From contig CAYUWG010000105.1 of the NCBI GenBank assembly GCA_964448285.1, positions 1-9,713 of the forward strand: a stretch of DNA of 9,713 bases. Reading direction: 5' to 3'. Within the stretch, counting starts at the first letter, position 1. Each line of letters starts with the position of its first letter. Shown piece by piece: positions 6,366-9,713 of this stretch. The position numbers were made by a program, and so were the translations under genes. This stretch comes from CAYUWG01 sp964448285 (GTDB lineage Bacteria; Bacteroidota; Ignavibacteria; SZUA-365). The notes beneath the pieces were generated by a model. It ran no database searches, was not told where the DNA came from, and saw nothing but the letters and a program-made list of their open reading frames with translations.

Positions 6366-7910
6366 ATGGCGAACAATACGGATCATCCTCGCTTCGCGAA
6401 GCGAGACTCCATCGCCGCGTCTGTTTGTGCGGTGTGCTTCTTTCTTCTCAATCTTTACGCGCTTGACCGAAGTCCGATGCTGTTCTGCGATGAGCCGGTG
6501 CTCAACGAACCGGCAAAAGAGTTCGCTCTGAACGGTGTTTATCGCTCCGGTTTGTTTGCCGGGTCGATGGAGTTCGAGAAATACTACTACTGGCAGCCAC
6601 CGGGGTATCCACTCTTCATGGCAGGAGTGTATTCCGTTTTCGGATTCGGGATTACGCAGATGCGCCTCGTGTCGGTTCTCTTCGGCTCGTTTGTGATAGG
6701 GCTGGTGTTTCTTCTCTCTCGTGCTTTCTTCACCGAGAGGCCGGCGGCTCTCATCGCTGTCCTTCTTCTCGCATTCGATCCGACATTTCTCATCACCGCT
6801 CGTGCCGGTCGCATGGATATGATGGCTCTTTTCTTTGCACTTCTCGGGTTGTTCGCTCTTTTGCAAAGCGAAAGCACGACACGTCGGATAGTATTCGCCG
6901 GGTTGATGATCGGCATTTCCGGAATCGTCCATCCGCTATGCATCATGTGGTGGCTGGCGGGGCTTCTTCTCGTTTGTATCGAATCCAACGACCATCGATG
7001 GCAACGAACCTTACTCTTCGCAACTGCGGCTGCGGTTCCGTTAGGATTATGGCTGTTTCATACGTTCATCTATGGATCACCAAAGATTTTTTACAGACAG
7101 TTCATTCTGCATGGATCGGGAAAGCTTGCGACGGGGTGGATTTGGGAACGCATTATCGGTGAAGGTTTCAAGTATGGGAACGCATACGCGACGACTATCC
7201 CGTACATCATCATTCAAGGTGCGGGATTACTCTATGGTTGTTTTCTGACTCGTAAACTCGGATTGAAATGGGCCGTGGTGTTGACCATTCCGTTGCTATG
7301 GAACGTATTGATTATGAGTAAAGACCTTGACACTGGGCCTTACTATCTTTACCCGTTGATGACAATCACGCTTGCGACAGGAGCAATGTTCGCGACCGGG
7401 TTCAGGCAATCGAAAACTCGTTTATCATCGCTCAAACGGATCAGTGTCGCAATTGCCTTCATTGGAATTTTCTCTCACACGCTTTGGAATGGAATCGGTC
7501 ACTTGTGGGAAAACGCATCCCTTCCGGATAATGGAAACGACTTCTCCGTCGTCGCGGACTTCCTGAAAAAACACATCGAACCGAACTCAACCGTTTGGAC
7601 TCCGGGCAATCCGCCGTCCGAGGTTGCCTTCGCGACGATCGCGTTGAGCGGAATGAACGTCGGGATCATCATTGCAGGGCCGCCCACGAAACGCGCATAC
7701 GATTACATCTTATCACGATCGACCTACCCGTGGCCTGTGCCGGATGGATATGTATTCGTTGCCAGGTACGATCCCCCGTCGCTCCGAGACAACCGCAAGC
7801 CATTCACGTGGGATAATCCTCAGAGCTATGGCGTCATCATCTGGAAAGCCGTGAAGCCGAACGACTCGATCCCTCCTGTAATTTCTTCCCAAGGCAAAAC
7901 AAAACGCTGA
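6366..7910 (+). CDS. Membrane glycosyltransferase, GT39/PMT-like (GT-C fold)
   Basis: A 514-residue multi-pass membrane protein, probably transferring a sugar from a polyprenyl-phosphate donor to an envelope acceptor (family knowledge; substrate unknown). Roughly ten or eleven hydrophobic segments span residues 15-376, followed by a soluble C-terminal part of about 135 residues. Features typical of the family: D42-E43-P44 in the first periplasmic loop, where a catalytic acidic residue is expected; the YYWQPPGYP motif around W76-P82; and ARAGRMD near R146-D151 after the fourth or fifth helix. ATG 6366 is preferred; GTG 6354 in the same frame would add four residues, and neither has a good Shine-Dalgarno. 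It lies between two paralogous cytochromes, with repeats upstream and 111 bases downstream, so it may be its own transcription unit. No link to heme proteins is evident. Confidence 0.85.
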   Translation: MANNTDHPRFAKRDSIAASVCAVCFFLLNLYALDRSPMLFCDEPVLNEPAKEFALNGVYRSGLFAGSMEFEKYYYWQPPGYPLFMAGVYSVFGFGITQMRLVSVLFGSFVIGLVFLLSRAFFTERPAALIAVLLLAFDPTFLITARAGRMDMMALFFALLGLFALLQSESTTRRIVFAGLMIGISGIVHPLCIMWWLAGLLLVCIESNDHRWQRTLLFATAAAVPLGLWLFHTFIYGSPKIFYRQFILHGSGKLATGWIWERIIGEGFKYGNAYATTIPYIIIQGAGLLYGCFLTRKLGLKWAVVLTIPLLWNVLIMSKDLDTGPYYLYPLMTITLATGAMFATGFRQSKTRLSSLKRISVAIAFIGIFSHTLWNGIGHLWENASLPDNGNDFSVVADFLKKHIEPNSTVWTPGNPPSEVAFATIALSGMNVGIIIAGPPTKRAYDYILSRSTYPWPVPDGYVFVARYDPPSLRDNRKPFTWDNPQSYGVIIWKAVKPNDSIPPVISSQGKTKR

Positions 7911-7926
7911 TGACGATATTTGTCAT
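7910..7926. repeat. Short inverted repeat ATGAC-N7-GTCAT
   Basis: ATGAC (7910-7914) and GTCAT (7922-7926) are exact reverse complements around a 7-base AT-rich centre, overlapping the last base of the glycosyltransferase stop. It could be an operator for the downstream cytochrome, but 5-bp repeats arise readily by chance. Confidence 0.3.
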
Positions 7927-7935
7927 GGTTTGTCC

Positions 7936-7961
7936 GGAACGAATCTGCTAACGTTCCTTTA
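7936..7961 (+). terminator. Possible weak terminator or leader hairpin
   Basis: GGAACG (7936-7941) pairs with CGTTCC (7952-7957) around a 10-base loop and is followed by TTTA. The stem is short and the T-tract is only three bases, so termination after the glycosyltransferase would be inefficient if it occurs. It could instead be an operator upstream of the cytochrome. Confidence 0.25.
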
Positions 7962-8008
7962 GAGATTGAGGCAAATGAAAGCCAAGACAACAAGTACCAT
8001 TATGTATC

Positions 8009-8020
8009 AGGAGGACCTCC
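8009..8020 (+). promoter_or_regulatory. Strong ribosome binding site of the second cytochrome
   Basis: AGGAGG (8009-8014) lies seven bases before ATG 8022 and decides the start against an in-frame ATG at 7920. CCTCC (8016-8020), complementary to the Shine-Dalgarno, follows one base later, so self-pairing could compete with ribosome binding, though the loop constraint leaves only about three pairs. Confidence 0.75.
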
Positions 8021-8021
8021 A

Positions 8022-8567
8022 ATGAAAACCGGAATCACACTCGCTGCGCTCTTGACCGCGATGATTCTCATACCGGCAAGCCTGTTCGGTCAGAACAAGT
8101 TTATCGGCGTCAAGGCGTGCACTATGTGTCACAAAACCGACAAGCAAGGGAAGCAATTAGCCATCTGGGAAGCGAGCGACCATGCGAAGGCTTACAAGAC
8201 CCTGCTGACGGACAAAGCCAACGCGATCGCGAAGGAAAAAGGCATCGCGAAACCCGCAGCCGAAGCAGCGGAATGCCTTGCCTGCCATACACCCAACCAT
8301 GACAAGCCGGAACTCTTCGACAAGGGTTACGACATGAAGGACGGAGTGCAGTGCGAGTCATGCCACGGCGCAGGCTCAGGGTATAAGACGCTGACGATCA
8401 TGAAGGACAAAGCGAAAGCAGTCGCAGCAGGAATGAAGGAGTACAAGAACATGGACGAAATCAAAGCGCACTGCGTCACATGCCATAACGATAAAAGCCC
8501 GACATTCAAGGAATTCAAGTTCGAGGAGATGCTCGAAAAGATCAAGCATCCCATTCCAAAGAACTGA
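8022..8567 (+). CDS. Periplasmic tetraheme cytochrome c, c554-like (paralogue 2)
   Basis: A 181-residue exported tetraheme cytochrome. AGGAGG sets the start at 8022; a longer frame from 7920 would put 34 hydrophilic residues ahead of the signal peptide. Residues 1-23 are the signal peptide (AALLTAMILIPASLFG), cut before QNKFIGVKAC. Heme sites are CTMCH, CLACH, CESCH and CVTCH. Distal-ligand candidates shared with the first paralogue are the His in SDHAKAY, the His just before CVTCH, and the His in KHPIPK. The mature part aligns without gaps to the 5461 gene, differing mainly around residues 63-104 between hemes 1 and 3, which may set partner or potential. Both genes are plus strand but separated by a glycosyltransferase, so they are a dispersed duplication and not an operon. 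Transcription ends at the terminator 18 bases downstream. Function beyond electron transfer is not shown. Confidence 0.9.
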   Translation: MKTGITLAALLTAMILIPASLFGQNKFIGVKACTMCHKTDKQGKQLAIWEASDHAKAYKTLLTDKANAIAKEKGIAKPAAEAAECLACHTPNHDKPELFDKGYDMKDGVQCESCHGAGSGYKTLTIMKDKAKAVAAGMKEYKNMDEIKAHCVTCHNDKSPTFKEFKFEEMLEKIKHPIPKN

Positions 8568-8585
8568 TCATAAAAGCCCATTGAC

Positions 8586-8617
8586 AAAAAAGAGGACGCG
8601 ATCGTGTCCTCTTTTTT
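8586..8617. terminator. Bidirectional intrinsic terminator
   Basis: AAAAAAGAGGAC (8586-8597) and GTCCTCTTTTTT (8606-8617) form a perfect 12-bp stem around the loop GCGATCGT. The GC-richer half gives the hairpin, and a T6 tract follows on either strand. It lies between the convergent ends of the cytochrome (8567) and the OmpA-like gene (8636) and can serve both. Confidence 0.92.
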
Positions 8618-8635
8618 CTTGATACCTCCGAACCG

Positions 8636-9712
8636 CTATCTCTTCCTCGGCGTCTCCACGTCGATCTCGACGGTGCGATTGTAAAAGCGGCCTTCGGGGA
8701 GATCGTTGTCGTAGAGCGGTGCGGTCTCGCCTTTCCCATCAACGCTCTGTGATTTCGCTCCGAGAACTTTCGACGCATTCTCTGCGCGAAGCCGTGAAAG
8801 CAATCGATTATATCCTTCTTCGCCGATGCGGTCCGTGTATCCCGTGATGCGAATCTTCGAGTTGTCTTCGATCTCCGGTCGAATGAACCGCTCCATGATG
8901 CGGTCGTTGCGCGCACCGAGTTGTGGAGAATCGTAGTCGAACAGAATCAGGTTGAAGCGGCTGAAGATCGCATCGGCTGCTTGTTCTTCACGCTTCTTGC
9001 GAATGCTGACCGTATGGATTTCAATCACACCGTTCATGCTCTGCGTCTGCTGACCGATTGCATCTCGCGCGCTCAACTGGTATTCAACGACGTCATTCTG
9101 TTGCAGTGCGCCGTGCAAGTCATCAGCAAAAGCCCAGTCGATGGTCCCGTCAATGGTCTTCGTTCCGTTGAAACTGTGCACGGTCTTCCCTTCGTGTCGA
9201 ATGTCGAGCTTCCATGACTGGAGGCCGGCCTCCGCGACGATGTTCGGTGAAAATCGAATCACATCGGGTGTGATGCGTCGCTCGATTGTGCGGGTGACAA
9301 GCGGATCGAGTATGGACTCGATGTTCGACGTGATTTCCACACGACGATTCTCGGCGGAGCCATCCGCGTCGTCCGTTCGCGAAGGACTGGCAGGCAAATC
9401 CCTCGATGCGATGCTCATCCTGTCTCGTGAGATGTTCCATACCGACGCGAAGTACTCCGCGACTCGTTCCGCCCGCGATTGCGAGAGACCGGCATTGCCC
9501 GCTTCCGGGATTCCGGCATTACACCCGGTGATCTGAATTTTTGCATCGGGTGTTTCACTCATCCGTTTTCCGATGACGTTGAGAACGTCGTGATAGATTG
9601 ATAACGTGTTTTTGTCATGCAATGCATCGATTGAAAAGGTTGAGGCTTCGGCTTGCGAAAAGAGATTGTATCGCGATGGAATGACGCTCGAGCCTTCATC
9701 GAAGAAAACGTA
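8636..9712 (-). CDS. Protein with two OmpA-like domains (5' end outside window)
   Basis: The minus-strand frame is open from the right edge to TAG 8638-8636, giving at least 358 residues; the N-terminus is beyond the window. An internal ATG at 9622 exists, but the codons before it continue the first domain (FFDEGSS), so it is not the true start. Counting from the first complete codon, residues about 1-128 are an OmpA/MotB-like domain ending ENRRVEI. Residues about 130-240 are a linker with beta-sandwich character. Residues about 254-352 are a second OmpA domain with LILFDYDS, GYTDRIG and N302..LS..R309-A, ending NRTVEIDV. D294 and R309 have the 15-residue spacing of the peptidoglycan-binding D271/R286 of E. 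coli OmpA. The first domain lacks the aligned Asp (GCNAG). Likely an outer-membrane-associated or periplasmic peptidoglycan anchor; the missing part may hold a signal peptide and a barrel or other module. Confidence 0.88.
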   Translation of the reverse strand, partial: YVFFDEGSSVIPSRYNLFSQAEASTFSIDALHDKNTLSIYHDVLNVIGKRMSETPDAKIQITGCNAGIPEAGNAGLSQSRAERVAEYFASVWNISRDRMSIASRDLPASPSRTDDADGSAENRRVEITSNIESILDPLVTRTIERRITPDVIRFSPNIVAEAGLQSWKLDIRHEGKTVHSFNGTKTIDGTIDWAFADDLHGALQQNDVVEYQLSARDAIGQQTQSMNGVIEIHTVSIRKKREEQAADAIFSRFNLILFDYDSPQLGARNDRIMERFIRPEIEDNSKIRITGYTDRIGEEGYNRLLSRLRAENASKVLGAKSQSVDGKGETAPLYDNDLPEGRFYNRTVEIDVETPRKR

Positions 9713-9713
9713 G

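Noticed and set aside
5937..6932. Minus-strand open frame of 331 codons through the repeat
   Set aside because: It is antisense to the glycosyltransferase and the end of the first cytochrome. Its SAISHQP-like part is translation of the heptamer repeat, which has no stops on this strand, and it crosses the assembly gap.
7920..8021. N-terminal extension of the second cytochrome from an upstream in-frame ATG
   Set aside because: The 34 extra residues are hydrophilic and would bury the signal peptide. AGGAGG is correctly placed for ATG 8022, and the paralogue starts at the equivalent position.

Overview
This window looks like a piece of a draft or metagenome-derived bacterial chromosome. A run of exactly 100 N (6055-6154) marks a scaffold gap. 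Base composition is close to balanced, genes are dense on both strands and most have clear Shine-Dalgarno sites. The gene set (a secreted VWA/beta-sandwich protein, a double-OmpA-domain protein, small tetraheme c-type cytochromes and a GT-C glycosyltransferase) fits a Gram-negative bacterium, most likely of the Bacteroidota/Chlorobiota/Ignavibacteria type. That placement is inference from protein style; no marker gene was compared.

Layout, left to right. (1) Positions 1-2267, minus strand: the N-terminal 755 residues of a secreted protein with a signal peptide, a VWA domain with a MIDAS motif, and a chain of beta-sandwich-like modules. It runs off the left edge. (2) 2268-2579: divergent intergenic region with a perfect 10-bp inverted repeat and a short AATCC-type heptamer array that ends one base before the polA start. 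(3) 2580-5273, plus: complete DNA polymerase I whose 3'-5' exonuclease site appears to have lost two of four metal ligands. (4) 5461-6000, plus: a periplasmic tetraheme cytochrome c. (5) 6006-6288: a large GGCTGAT-type heptamer array interrupted by the gap. (6) 6366-7910, plus: a multi-pass GT39/PMT-like glycosyltransferase. (7) 8022-8567, plus: a second tetraheme cytochrome, about 65% identical to the first. (8) 8586-8617: a strong bidirectional terminator between convergent genes. (9) 8636-9712, minus: a protein with two OmpA-like domains, running off the right edge.

The genes do not form an obvious single pathway. The clearest functional link is the cytochrome pair, which share four CxxCH sites, the same mature N-terminus and the same C-terminal KHPxPK motif, and probably carry electrons in the periplasm. 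The VWA and OmpA proteins belong to the cell envelope. polA is a housekeeping gene. The most unusual non-coding content is the two unrelated families of heptanucleotide tandem repeats. Both keep a GG dinucleotide at 7-base spacing on one strand. One array occupies the place where a ribosome binding site for polA would be.
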